From the IMG/VR virus record IMGVR_UViG_3300048778_000101, positions 1 to 62,208 of that record: 62,208 bases of DNA; one strand, 5' to 3'. The stretch is from a virus. The notes under the pieces are model-generated. The model was not told the origin of the DNA. It did no database searches and was given only the letters and a program-made list of their open reading frames with translations. Made by a program: the position numbers and the translations under genes. Shown in pieces: positions 7,364 to 15,011 of this stretch. Within the stretch, counting starts at the first letter, position 1, and each line of letters begins with the position of its first letter.

Positions 7364-8323
7364 ATGTCGCACCCATTCGGAACTGAGCCTGTTTTCTTCC
7401 CGCCCGTAATCGATAGTACAATGATTGCTGCTTTTCGCAGTTGCCCTATGAAGATGTTCCTTACCTATGTTCTACATTACAAGCCTAAGGCGGAAAGTGT
7501 GCATCTGCATGCCGGTGGGGTATTTGCCAGCGGCCTGGAAGAGGTCCGTCGAAGTTTCTTTGAACGCGGCTGTTCCTCCGAAGAGTCTATCGCAAATGGC
7601 GTGGGAACTGTTCTGAAACTTTACGGATACTTTGAACCACCCTATGGTAGCGCCAAGTCCTGGGAACGTGTTGCAGGGGCTTTAGTCTACTATTTCGATG
7701 AGTTCCCTCTGGCCGGTGGAACTATGCCCCCCTATCGCTTTCCGAATGGGGATTTTGGGATAGAGTATAGTTTCGCCGAACCCCTACCAATCCGTCATCC
7801 GCAGACCGGAGTTCCTATACTCTACACAGGCCGAAGTGATCAGATAGTTTCGTGGGCCGGGGGGGTTTATATTGAAGACGATAAGACAACTTCCCAGCTA
7901 GGAACCACTTGGGCACAGCAGTATGAGCACCGGAGCCAATTTACGGGGTACTGCTGGGCAGCGCAGAGGGCTGGGATAGATGCCGTTGGGGTGGTGGTCC
8001 GCGGGATTGCTATCCGCAAAACTGGCTACGACAGTCAAGAGATCGTAACCTACCGAGCCCCCTGGGAGATCGACCGCTGGTTCGAGCAAACTTGCCGAGA
8101 TATCCAGCGCATGATTAAATGCTGGGAGGAGAACCATTGGGATTATAACTTGGACCATGCTTGCACGGAATTTGGGGGATGCACCTTTGCAGGTCAGGTG
8201 TGTAAGTCCCCAGAGCCGCAAGGTTGGCTAGATACCCACTACACCCAAAAAGTTTGGGATCCGGCCAGTCATGCCGAAATTACTCCCGCAGAGTGGCTAG
8301 ATAGGTGGCGCGGAAAGTCCTGA
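7364..8323 (+). CDS. Cas4-like PD-(D/E)XK exonuclease
   Basis: 319 residues. The PD-(D/E)XK core is visible as H49, D159 (in GRSDQ) and EDDK (residues 171-174). Four cysteines are placed as for a 4Fe-4S cluster of the Cas4/AddB type: C27 (FRSCPMK) and C267, C273 and C280 near the C-terminus. Such enzymes resect or trim DNA ends. Together with the Sak4-like ATPase and SSB downstream it forms a phage recombination and replication set; there is no CRISPR system nearby. Confidence 0.9.
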   Translation: MSHPFGTEPVFFPPVIDSTMIAAFRSCPMKMFLTYVLHYKPKAESVHLHAGGVFASGLEEVRRSFFERGCSSEESIANGVGTVLKLYGYFEPPYGSAKSWERVAGALVYYFDEFPLAGGTMPPYRFPNGDFGIEYSFAEPLPIRHPQTGVPILYTGRSDQIVSWAGGVYIEDDKTTSQLGTTWAQQYEHRSQFTGYCWAAQRAGIDAVGVVVRGIAIRKTGYDSQEIVTYRAPWEIDRWFEQTCRDIQRMIKCWEENHWDYNLDHACTEFGGCTFAGQVCKSPEPQGWLDTHYTQKVWDPASHAEITPAEWLDRWRGKS

Positions 8324-8344
8324 AGTTCCCATAAAGAGGTTAAA

Positions 8345-8530
8345 ATGACCGATCGCACTGCACTTCTGTTAGCAATCTATCGTATACTGGAGGAAACTTA
8401 CCCCCTTGGAAGGGTAGTTCCTAAAAAACTTCCCCTAGGGAAACTAGGCAGAGCTATTCTAGACTATGAAGCCGCAATTCAAACTATTTTCGATGAAATT
8501 GGTGCGGCCCTTAACATCCCGGAGGAGTAA
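8345..8530 (+). CDS. Hypothetical small helical protein
   Basis: 61 residues with AAAGAGG upstream. It has helices flanking a KKLPLGKLG turn. It sits in the recombination operon; no family recognised. Confidence 0.7.
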   Translation: MTDRTALLLAIYRILEETYPLGRVVPKKLPLGKLGRAILDYEAAIQTIFDEIGAALNIPEE

Positions 8531-8535
8531 TCTTC

Positions 8536-8892
8536 ATGGACTACATCCTATCCAGCGCAGCACCGGCCACCAGAACTATCTATCACCACTCTAGGTTTCT
8601 TGTGGAATTCCGGCAAGCTATTGCGTGGTCGATGCCTCAGGAGCCTGCCGGCTGGATTATGTCCCGTTCCTACCTTTACCTATGCCCCACTTGCGGAAAA
8701 CTGTGGGCGATGTCTCCGTTGAAGCTATTTAGTGGGGTATCCGTACCATTCACTTCAGTTTGGGGGATTTGCGAAGCTTGTGGGGGATCAGAAAGTTTTC
8801 TAGCCAACTCTTTCGGGGAATGCGTACATGACTTTGCGCTCTTCGAGGCCCTTCCCCACAAGCTTATGTCCCGCGAGCTTAACCTTCTCTAA
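8536..8892 (+). CDS. Zinc-ribbon protein
   Basis: 118 residues with GGAGGAG before the start. CPTCGK (around residue 50) and CEACGG (around residue 75) form a CxxC...CxxC zinc ribbon that fills the middle of the protein; a further Cys-His (ECVHDF) follows. The role is unknown. It lies between the Cas4-like nuclease and the HNH-like gene, so a nucleic-acid role is likely. Confidence 0.78.
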   Translation: MDYILSSAAPATRTIYHHSRFLVEFRQAIAWSMPQEPAGWIMSRSYLYLCPTCGKLWAMSPLKLFSGVSVPFTSVWGICEACGGSESFLANSFGECVHDFALFEALPHKLMSRELNLL

Positions 8893-8909
8893 CTAAGAAA
8901 GGCTTGTCT

Positions 8910-9428
8910 ATGATTAGCTTGAATGAATTGCAACGAAAACTCTTCTATGAGGCTGAAACGGGTTGCTTCTATCGCATCAAGAGGGGTATTGTAGGGGACA
9001 TCGCTTGCACCCTGACCGAAGCCGGGCGTGGAAGATCACTTATCATAACCCTTAATGGGGGGAGTTCCCGTATCGCCGGAACTAAGGCGGCTTGGATGCT
9101 TAAGACTGGGAACTTTCTACCGGCTAACCAATTTGTCGCAACTGTGGATGGGGATCGTCGAAATCTGGCCTGGGCTAACTTGGAACTTAGGACTTACTCA
9201 GACGCCATGATTAAGGTCAGGGCGAAAAGTTCCAAACCTTCGGGCCGGGTTGGCGTGCATTGGAGCGCAACTAACTCCAAATGGGTTGCCACTTTCTCAT
9301 GTAACGGGAAAGAAGTTAGAAAGAAATTCCAAGCGGAGCAGTTAGCCGAAGCTATCTCCTTCCGGGATAGTCAAGAGGATGCGATTATGCTACATAAACT
9401 TGCTATGTCAGGGGCTTGGAATGGCTGA
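8910..9428 (+). CDS. HNH-fold protein with AP2 DNA-binding domain, probably catalytically inactive
   Basis: 172 residues. The ATG at 8910 fits the AAGAAAGG upstream better than the TTG at 8904. The N-terminal part follows the phage HNH homing-endonuclease pattern (AAWMLKTGNFLP, then GDRRNLAWANLELRT), but the usual D-H pair before the G-D is replaced (FVATVDGD), so the catalytic His seems lost. The C-terminal part (RVGVHWSATNSKWVATF) is an AP2-type DNA-binding domain. It overlaps the next gene by 8 bases. A DNA-binding protein derived from a homing endonuclease is the best description. Confidence 0.8.
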   Translation: MISLNELQRKLFYEAETGCFYRIKRGIVGDIACTLTEAGRGRSLIITLNGGSSRIAGTKAAWMLKTGNFLPANQFVATVDGDRRNLAWANLELRTYSDAMIKVRAKSSKPSGRVGVHWSATNSKWVATFSCNGKEVRKKFQAEQLAEAISFRDSQEDAIMLHKLAMSGAWNG

Positions 9429-10290
9429 AACTGCGGAAATAGGGCTGAAACGCCTAGCCGGGATCAATGTACTGCTTATGGGACCGGCCGGAACTGGGAA
9501 AACCCACTCCATTGGAACTTTGGTCGATGCGGGAATTGAGACTTTCTATCTAGGACTTGAGTCTGGTCTGGAAAGTTTGTCTGGGTATTACACGGACGTG
9601 GGTAAGCCCATCCCAGCTAACTTGCACTGGCATATGCTGAGACAACCAACAGCAGGCTTTACCGAAATGCTTGCCAGTGCTAATCAAATCAGTGCCAACA
9701 CTCTCGAAGGGCTGGCGAAATATTCCGATCCTAACCGGCGGTCTTACAATGGCTTCATCAACCTTTTAACCGCTCTCTCCGATTTCCCTGACGACAGCTC
9801 CGGGCTTAAATTCGGGCCCGTTGACAAGTGGGGGCCTGATAGGGCACTTGTTATCGACGGGATGACCGGCATCGGCCAAGCGGCCATGTCTCTAGTTGTT
9901 GGGGGGAAACCAGTCAGAAACCAGGCTGACTGGCAGATTGCCCAAGATCAGGTCGAAAAAATTACCCGCAAACTCTGCGACAACTCCCCCTGCCATTTTA
10001 TCCTCTTGGCCCACGTTGAGCGTGAAGTGGATCAAATTCTAGGGGGAGTTAAGATCACAGTACAAACCCTCGGAAATAAGCTTGCGCCTAAACTACCGCC
10101 GATGTTCTCCGATGTTATCTTGGCCGTGCGCCAGGGTGATAGTTGGACCTGGGACACGGGCAGTTCTCAAGCCGACGTTAAAGCCCGTAATATGCCGTTC
10201 AAAACGGGGCAGCCACCTAGTTTTGCCCCGCTTATCAACCGCTGGCGCAAACGTAGTCTGATGTCAGCAACACCTACCGCCACCAACTGA
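9421..10290 (+). CDS. Sak4-like RecA-fold ATPase (single-strand annealing/recombination)
   Basis: 289 residues from the ATG at 9421, which overlaps the previous stop. Walker A GPAGTGKT is at residues 21-28, followed by TFYLGLESGLESL and a Walker B strand ending VIDGMTG, then a sensor-like strand FILLAHVERE. This is the AAA_24/Sak4 type of minimal RecA-like core. Sak4 proteins are usually encoded beside a phage SSB, and one follows here 10 bases later. Other RecA-fold NTPases remain possible. Confidence 0.87.
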   Translation: MAETAEIGLKRLAGINVLLMGPAGTGKTHSIGTLVDAGIETFYLGLESGLESLSGYYTDVGKPIPANLHWHMLRQPTAGFTEMLASANQISANTLEGLAKYSDPNRRSYNGFINLLTALSDFPDDSSGLKFGPVDKWGPDRALVIDGMTGIGQAAMSLVVGGKPVRNQADWQIAQDQVEKITRKLCDNSPCHFILLAHVEREVDQILGGVKITVQTLGNKLAPKLPPMFSDVILAVRQGDSWTWDTGSSQADVKARNMPFKTGQPPSFAPLINRWRKRSLMSATPTATN

Positions 10291-10300
10291 GGAAACTATC

Positions 10301-10753
10301 ATGAGTGAGTCTAGTGCGTTTGATCCCGAAGAGTTCCTTTCTGGCTCCATTGACGGAACCAATTCCACTGTCTATGTTCCGTGCCCCATTGGCGAGTACC
10401 AAGCTATCGTTGAGGGGCTTAAGCCTCGCCAATGGAGCAAGGATGGGTCTTCGGGCGTTTATCTGGACATCCAGTGGCGTATCGAAGACCCACAAGTTCT
10501 GGAGGCCCTGGGGCGCGACAAAGTTATCGTAACCCAATCATTTCCCCTGGAGTTTGATGCAAACTCTCGGGTGTCCACTCGGGCGGGGGCTAATGTCCCC
10601 CTTGGGCGGGTTCGTGAAGCGGTTAACCTCAATACCCCCGGCCAACTCTTTTCCATTACGCAGCTTATCGGGCAGTTCGCCAAGGTTCAGGTTAAGCATG
10701 ACATCTTCCGGGGAGAGCCCCAGGCCAAGGTGGCGTCCGTTTCTCGGCTCTAA
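10301..10753 (+). CDS. Single-stranded DNA-binding protein, DUF669-like
   Basis: 150 residues with GAGG before the start. The beta-rich body (PIGEYQAIVEGL, YLDIQWRIEDP, QLIGQFAKVQVKHD) matches the DUF669 phage proteins, many of which bind single-stranded DNA. It follows the Sak4-like gene directly, a pairing known from other phages, and is the last gene before a terminator. Confidence 0.8.
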   Translation: MSESSAFDPEEFLSGSIDGTNSTVYVPCPIGEYQAIVEGLKPRQWSKDGSSGVYLDIQWRIEDPQVLEALGRDKVIVTQSFPLEFDANSRVSTRAGANVPLGRVREAVNLNTPGQLFSITQLIGQFAKVQVKHDIFRGEPQAKVASVSRL

Positions 10754-10793
10754 GTTCTAGGGTACGTAGAGATCCTAGCCAAAGTTAGCCATC

Positions 10794-10832
10794 GGGCGGC
10801 TGGTTTCCACAGGACTGGCCGCCCACTTTTAT
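10794..10832 (+). terminator. Probable intrinsic terminator
   Basis: GGGCGGC (10794-10800) pairs with GCCGCCC (10818-10824), and the stem extends by four further pairs including two G-T pairs. It is followed by ACTTTTAT. It lies 40 bases after the SSB stop and 22 before the next start. Confidence 0.7.
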
Positions 10833-10845
10833 ACAGAGGCATGCC

Positions 10846-11172
10846 ATGAACAGACCTATCTTCGACGATCTAGTTACGGAATTCCTACGAGAAGCCGAAG
10901 CTGTCCGTAACCAAAAGGGGGCAGAATATGCCACCGACGCCGATGTCCTCGCCAACTTTAAACGCTGCGAACTTCTTACAGGATTGCCTGTAGACAAGGT
11001 TATTATCCTATTGCTGGCTAAGCATTTTGATGCAATTTCCACCATTGTCCGAGTGGGCAATCCCGTGCACCTAGACAGCAACAACTCCTTGCGCGGCCGT
11101 CTGATTGATTTGGTTAATTACAGCTTGTTTCTCCTGGCTGCCCATGAAGGGGGGCTTAAGGATGCGGACTAA
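10846..11172 (+). CDS. DUF1599-like (nucleotide modification associated) protein
   Basis: 108 residues. EAEAVRNQKGAEYA, a helix with VDKVIILLLAKHFDAI, and LRGRLIDLVNYSLFLLA match the small helical phage proteins annotated as DUF1599 or nucleotide-modification-associated domain 1. They are thought to act on or near nucleotides, but the reaction is not established. It overlaps the polymerase start by 11 bases, which fits a replication-linked role. Confidence 0.8.
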   Translation: MNRPIFDDLVTEFLREAEAVRNQKGAEYATDADVLANFKRCELLTGLPVDKVIILLLAKHFDAISTIVRVGNPVHLDSNNSLRGRLIDLVNYSLFLLAAHEGGLKDAD

Positions 11173-13543
11173 AGGGATACTCCCGGCCCCAAATAAAATT
11201 ATGATTGTGGGGGATTTCCCCTCTTCAGAAGACATCCGAACTGGCAAAGCTTTCTCAGGCCCCTCTGGTACGGAGTTGAGCCGCCTGCTGACAGAGGCTA
11301 ATATAGATCCTGGGCGGTGTTTTTACACGCACGCGATTGATGAGCGACCTTCGCGTGGGGATTTGGATAACTTCATCGCCCCCACTATCAAAGCCCGTAC
11401 CCCGGAGCATGCGAACTTCAGGGGGAAGTACGTCCTTCCTGTGATAGTTCGCGGGGCCAAGGATCTTGCGGAACTAGTGGACCTTTGCCAACCCAATGCT
11501 ATAGTAGCTATGGGAGAACTGGCGCTTTGGATGCTGACCGGGCAGGATAGCATCATGTCCTGGCGGTGTAGCGAACTGCCGTCAATCCTGCCTACAAAAC
11601 TTTCCCGCGTTTTTAAGGTAATTCCCACCTTCTCCGTAGGCCAAGTTCTGAGCCAATGGTCCTGGCGCTCTATTCTATTGCACGATTTGCGCAAGGTTTC
11701 GCGCGAGGCTAGTTCCCCGGAGTTGTTTAAGACCCCATATAATTTCCAAATTCGCCCACATTTCGCTCAAGCCTCTACTACGCTGAGAATGCTTGAGGAC
11801 AAGGTAACTAGAGGCCCCTTCAAGCTTTCTGTAGATATTGAAACACGTTCGGGGCATATCGCTTGTATCGGCTTGGCTTGGTCTGACCTGGAAGCTATAT
11901 GTATCCCGTTCATGTGTGTAGAGAGCCCATCCGGCTACTGGACAGAGGCGCAGGAAGCTTATATTTGGTATGCCTTGAAGAAAGTGCTGTATCACACTAA
12001 TTGTGAAGTGATCGGACAGAACTTTTCTTATGATATTCAGTATTTCTACCGCTGGATGTGCTTCATGCCCCGGCTGGCTCGTGACACTATGATAGCTCAG
12101 CATTCCATGTTTTCCAATATTAAGAAGGATTTAGGTTTCCTATCGTCGATGTACCTGCCGCACCATGTCTACTGGAAAGATGAGGGCAAGCTTTGGAATG
12201 CTGACGCCTCCAAAGGATTAGGGGAAGAAGATGTTTGGTGGACTTATAACTGCAAGGATGCGGCAGTTACCTACGCCGTGGATACAGCCCAACAGGGTGC
12301 CGTGGACAAGATGGGTTTGCGCGAAGTTCATGACTTCCAGCAGAAATTGTTCTGGCCTGTCGTAGAGACAATGAACAGGGGTATTGAGATTAATATGGGA
12401 TTGCGCGGCCAGTTTGCCTTGGAATTGTCCGATGCTATTATGGAGCGCCAGAATACCCTGGAATATGTTCTCGGGCATACGGTCAATCCCAAGTCCCCCT
12501 TACAACTGCAAACCCTTTTCTATGGCGACTTGGCGCAGAAGCGGGTAATTAACCCGAAAACTGGAAAAGTGTCCTGTGATGAGGCCAGTCTAACTAAGGT
12601 AGCTGACAGGGAGCCTGCGCTTAAACCTTTGGTGGCTACCATACTAGAACTGCGAAGTTTGGGGGTATTTCTATCAACTTTTGTCAACGCTCCCCTAGAC
12701 ATTGACGGGCGTATGCGGTGCAGTTTTAACATCGCAGGTACTGAAACTTACAGATTTAGTTCCCGTGAAAATGCTTTTGGAAGCGGGATGAACCTTCAGA
12801 ATATTCCTAAAGGTGGCGAGGGTTCTGTAAATCTCCCTAATGTTAGGAAACTATTCATTCCAGGGTCTGGTAGAACTTTTTTTGACATCGATCTAAGTTC
12901 TGCGGACTTGCGCATTGTGGTCTGGGATAGCGATGAGCCCGAGATGAAAGCCATTTTCCGCGAAGACCTTGACCCTTACACAGAAGTCGCCAGGGAATTC
13001 TATAAAGACCCCAAGATAACTAAGAAAGATCCCCGCCGGCAGAATTTTAAGAAATTTTGTCATAGCACTAATTACCTAGGGACGCCGGAAGGGATCGCAG
13101 GGCAATTGGGCTGGACAGTGCATGAAACTGAAACTATGCAACGCTGGTACTTTCGCAGGTTCCCGAGGATTAAGAAATGGCAAGATGACTTCAAATTTCG
13201 CATAACTAGCACGAAGAAAATTTCTAATATTTTCGGGTATCAACTGCACATCTTCGATAGGATCGAAGGTAACGTTATGAATGAAGCTATTGCCTGGCTT
13301 CCCCAGTCTACAGTTGGATGTATTATCAACCGGGCCTACGTTAATATCTACGAAACCCTTAAGGAGGTGGAAATTCTTTTGCAGTGCCATGATTCTCTGG
13401 CGGGAACTTTCCCCGACTACTTGGGAGATTGGGCAGTGCGGGAGATTATCAAACGGTCCGAGATTATGCTGCCCTATGACGATCCGATGTTCATTCCGGT
13501 GGGCGTTGTGACAAGCAAAGTCAGTTGGGGGGATTGTAAATAG
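11162..13543 (+). CDS. DNA polymerase I (family A) with N-terminal uracil-DNA-glycosylase-like domain
   Basis: 793 residues from the ATG at 11162. Residues about 10-190 resemble a family 4/5 UDG domain: GDFPSSEDIRTGKAFSGPSG and AMGELALWMLTG. Next is a 3'-5' exonuclease with DIE (VDIETRSG), NFSYD and a YNCKDA motif. The polymerase part has ETYRFSSR, motif A DIDLSSADLR (the usual Glu is Asp), motif B RQNFKKFCHSTNYLG and motif C QCHDS (HD kept, the following Glu replaced by Ser). All catalytic Asp residues are present, so it should be active. The UDG part may recognise uracil or steer repair; whether it cuts is not clear. Confidence 0.92.
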   Translation: MRTKGILPAPNKIMIVGDFPSSEDIRTGKAFSGPSGTELSRLLTEANIDPGRCFYTHAIDERPSRGDLDNFIAPTIKARTPEHANFRGKYVLPVIVRGAKDLAELVDLCQPNAIVAMGELALWMLTGQDSIMSWRCSELPSILPTKLSRVFKVIPTFSVGQVLSQWSWRSILLHDLRKVSREASSPELFKTPYNFQIRPHFAQASTTLRMLEDKVTRGPFKLSVDIETRSGHIACIGLAWSDLEAICIPFMCVESPSGYWTEAQEAYIWYALKKVLYHTNCEVIGQNFSYDIQYFYRWMCFMPRLARDTMIAQHSMFSNIKKDLGFLSSMYLPHHVYWKDEGKLWNADASKGLGEEDVWWTYNCKDAAVTYAVDTAQQGAVDKMGLREVHDFQQKLFWPVVETMNRGIEINMGLRGQFALELSDAIMERQNTLEYVLGHTVNPKSPLQLQTLFYGDLAQKRVINPKTGKVSCDEASLTKVADREPALKPLVATILELRSLGVFLSTFVNAPLDIDGRMRCSFNIAGTETYRFSSRENAFGSGMNLQNIPKGGEGSVNLPNVRKLFIPGSGRTFFDIDLSSADLRIVVWDSDEPEMKAIFREDLDPYTEVAREFYKDPKITKKDPRRQNFKKFCHSTNYLGTPEGIAGQLGWTVHETETMQRWYFRRFPRIKKWQDDFKFRITSTKKISNIFGYQLHIFDRIEGNVMNEAIAWLPQSTVGCIINRAYVNIYETLKEVEILLQCHDSLAGTFPDYLGDWAVREIIKRSEIMLPYDDPMFIPVGVVTSKVSWGDCK

Positions 13544-13587
13544 GGCCTACTTCTGAGAGAAAATAATGCAAAATTAGTTGATTTACC

Positions 13588-13616
13588 TTGACCCTTTAGC
13601 GGGGATATGTGATACT
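13588..13616 (+). promoter_or_regulatory. Sigma70-like promoter
   Basis: TTGACC (13588-13593), a 17-base spacer, GATACT (13611-13616), 30 bases before the ATG at 13646. It drives the last small genes of the rightward arm. Confidence 0.75.
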
Positions 13617-13645
13617 CTTAATACAAACAGACAGCAGGGTGCGGA

Positions 13646-14014
13646 ATGGAAGATTTTCAACGATGCCGACAAGTCTGCGGGGCATCCGAAATATGCCGGA
13701 GGGCCACAACTGGGGAAGATCCTTCACTGCCTTACTTTGAATTCCCCTTCCAGTGGCGTACACCGTTCTGTTTCTGGTGCCCTGGATTGTTGATTAAGGA
13801 TGGTGTGTGGGCGGACGAAGGCAACTCTGGGGCTAAGAAAATGGCCAAAAACTCTGAAGTAACAATCTCCCAGGAACGCTATAAAGAATTGCTGTTGACC
13901 GAACGAAAGCTTATGGCTTTGGAAGACGGCGGGGTGGAAGATTGGGGCTGGTACGGAGAAACTATGAAAGAGTTCCGTGAAGATGAAGACAGAGACGCAG
14001 AGCAGGGGGCTTAA
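13646..14014 (+). CDS. Hypothetical Cys-rich protein
   Basis: 122 residues. The N-terminal half carries several cysteines (CRQVCGASEIC, FCFWCPG) that could bind a metal. The C-terminal half (SQERYKELLLTERKLMALEDGG) resembles short phage proteins that begin at an internal Met; the ATG at 13841 would give such a 57-residue form. The long form is preferred because the promoter lies 30 bases upstream of 13646, but no good ribosome-binding site is seen for either. Confidence 0.65.
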   Translation: MEDFQRCRQVCGASEICRRATTGEDPSLPYFEFPFQWRTPFCFWCPGLLIKDGVWADEGNSGAKKMAKNSEVTISQERYKELLLTERKLMALEDGGVEDWGWYGETMKEFREDEDRDAEQGA

Positions 14015-14224
14015 ATGACTTTCCAATGTACCTGCACTAAAAGTTACGCTATCATACTGGACCTACCTTCGCGTAACTATGAACTTACAATCACATATCA
14101 AATAGATAACGGAGGGGTAGTGCGGAAAATTACCTTCGAGGATAACGTTAACTCGCCTAAAAATCTTCTGCATTTGCTGAAAGATCTCGGAATTCCCCAC
14201 CCCCCCGCGCTAGGAGGCTTCTAA
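14015..14224 (+). CDS. Hypothetical protein
   Basis: 69 residues, directly adjoining the previous stop, with GGGGG upstream. Beta-rich sequence with a CTC near the start; no family recognised. Part of a four-gene run in which stop and start codons touch. Confidence 0.72.
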   Translation: MTFQCTCTKSYAIILDLPSRNYELTITYQIDNGGVVRKITFEDNVNSPKNLLHLLKDLGIPHPPALGGF

Positions 14225-14584
14225 ATGACTAAACCAGTTGATTGGACTAAGCCTGTACAAACTGAGTCCGGGCTGCCTGTTTGGATTCTTTGCACCTATG
14301 CTATGGGGGCGTATCCCGTAATAGGTCTGGTTAAGCAGGATATAGAAGAGTGGCTTTGCTGGTGGCCAGTCTCAGGAGATGCCTGCCCAGCCAGCCGCAA
14401 CTATCGTCTTGTCAATGTTCCCACCAAACACGAAGGCTGGGTAATTCTGTATGCCACGGACGAAGCTAAGCGTGAAACATGCTCGCATGTTTACGAGACA
14501 CTGGAAGAGGCCCGGCAAGAGTTGAACTTTAACTCGTACCGGTCCTCTAATTACATAATTGCCAAGGTAACTTGGGAGGATTAA
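14225..14584 (+). CDS. Small protein, DWTKPVQT family (paralogue of 1748)
   Basis: 119 residues with a perfect AGGAGG upstream. It shares TKPVQT..GLPV.ILCT, a YPVIGL motif and the TWED end with the 1748 protein. Two copies at distant sites of the same arm suggest an old duplication. The family is widespread in phages without a known role. Confidence 0.82.
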   Translation: MTKPVDWTKPVQTESGLPVWILCTYAMGAYPVIGLVKQDIEEWLCWWPVSGDACPASRNYRLVNVPTKHEGWVILYATDEAKRETCSHVYETLEEARQELNFNSYRSSNYIIAKVTWED

Positions 14585-14776
14585 ATGGAACTGGGAATTC
14601 TGGGAGGGCTTAGTCTGCCGAAATACTGCCATTCCTACAAAAGTTACTACGCTACCATAATCACCCCAGTTTGTGACAACGGTAGCGGCGCACAAAAGAA
14701 AAAGGCCCCTCCCCACCAGAAGTTTATCTATCGTGAGAATTCACGAAAAATGCGCCCCAGGGCTAGTTCCCAGTGA
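14585..14776 (+). CDS. Small basic protein, uncertain
   Basis: 63 residues beginning directly after the previous stop, with GGGAGGA 6 bases upstream, the same coupling used by other pairs in this arm. The product is basic at its C-terminus (KKKAPPHQK, NSRKMRPR). No homologue recognised; coding status rests on the ribosome-binding site. Confidence 0.5.
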   Translation: MELGILGGLSLPKYCHSYKSYYATIITPVCDNGSGAQKKKAPPHQKFIYRENSRKMRPRASSQ

Positions 14777-14815
14777 GGGTTGTGAAGAACACATGACCCA
14801 ATCGGAGTATAAAAT

Positions 14816-14971
14816 ATGACCCTAGAACAGTGGATCTCTAAAGAGCGTGCTCAACTCCAGGCTTTCGCCAAATATTGGAGAAAGGAACAAAAAGGTCCAG
14901 ACGGTGAATGGTTTCCAGAAGACCTGCCGCCCGATGACTGGGATGAGCAATATCGCTCATTTATAGGCTAA
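14816..14971 (+). CDS. Small acidic/aromatic protein
   Basis: 51 residues, with GGAG 9 bases before the ATG. The sequence begins TLEQWISKERAQLQAFAKYW and ends with an acidic, Trp-containing part (EDLPPDDWDEQYRSF). This pattern, a short helix followed by a PxDDWDEQ-like end, is common among tiny phage proteins. It is the last gene of the rightward arm; the converging leftward genes end 40 bases further on. Confidence 0.72.
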   Translation: MTLEQWISKERAQLQAFAKYWRKEQKGPDGEWFPEDLPPDDWDEQYRSFIG

Positions 14972-15011
14972 AGTGGGGGCTTCATGAAGTTCTTTGCGAC
15001 GAAATACTGCC

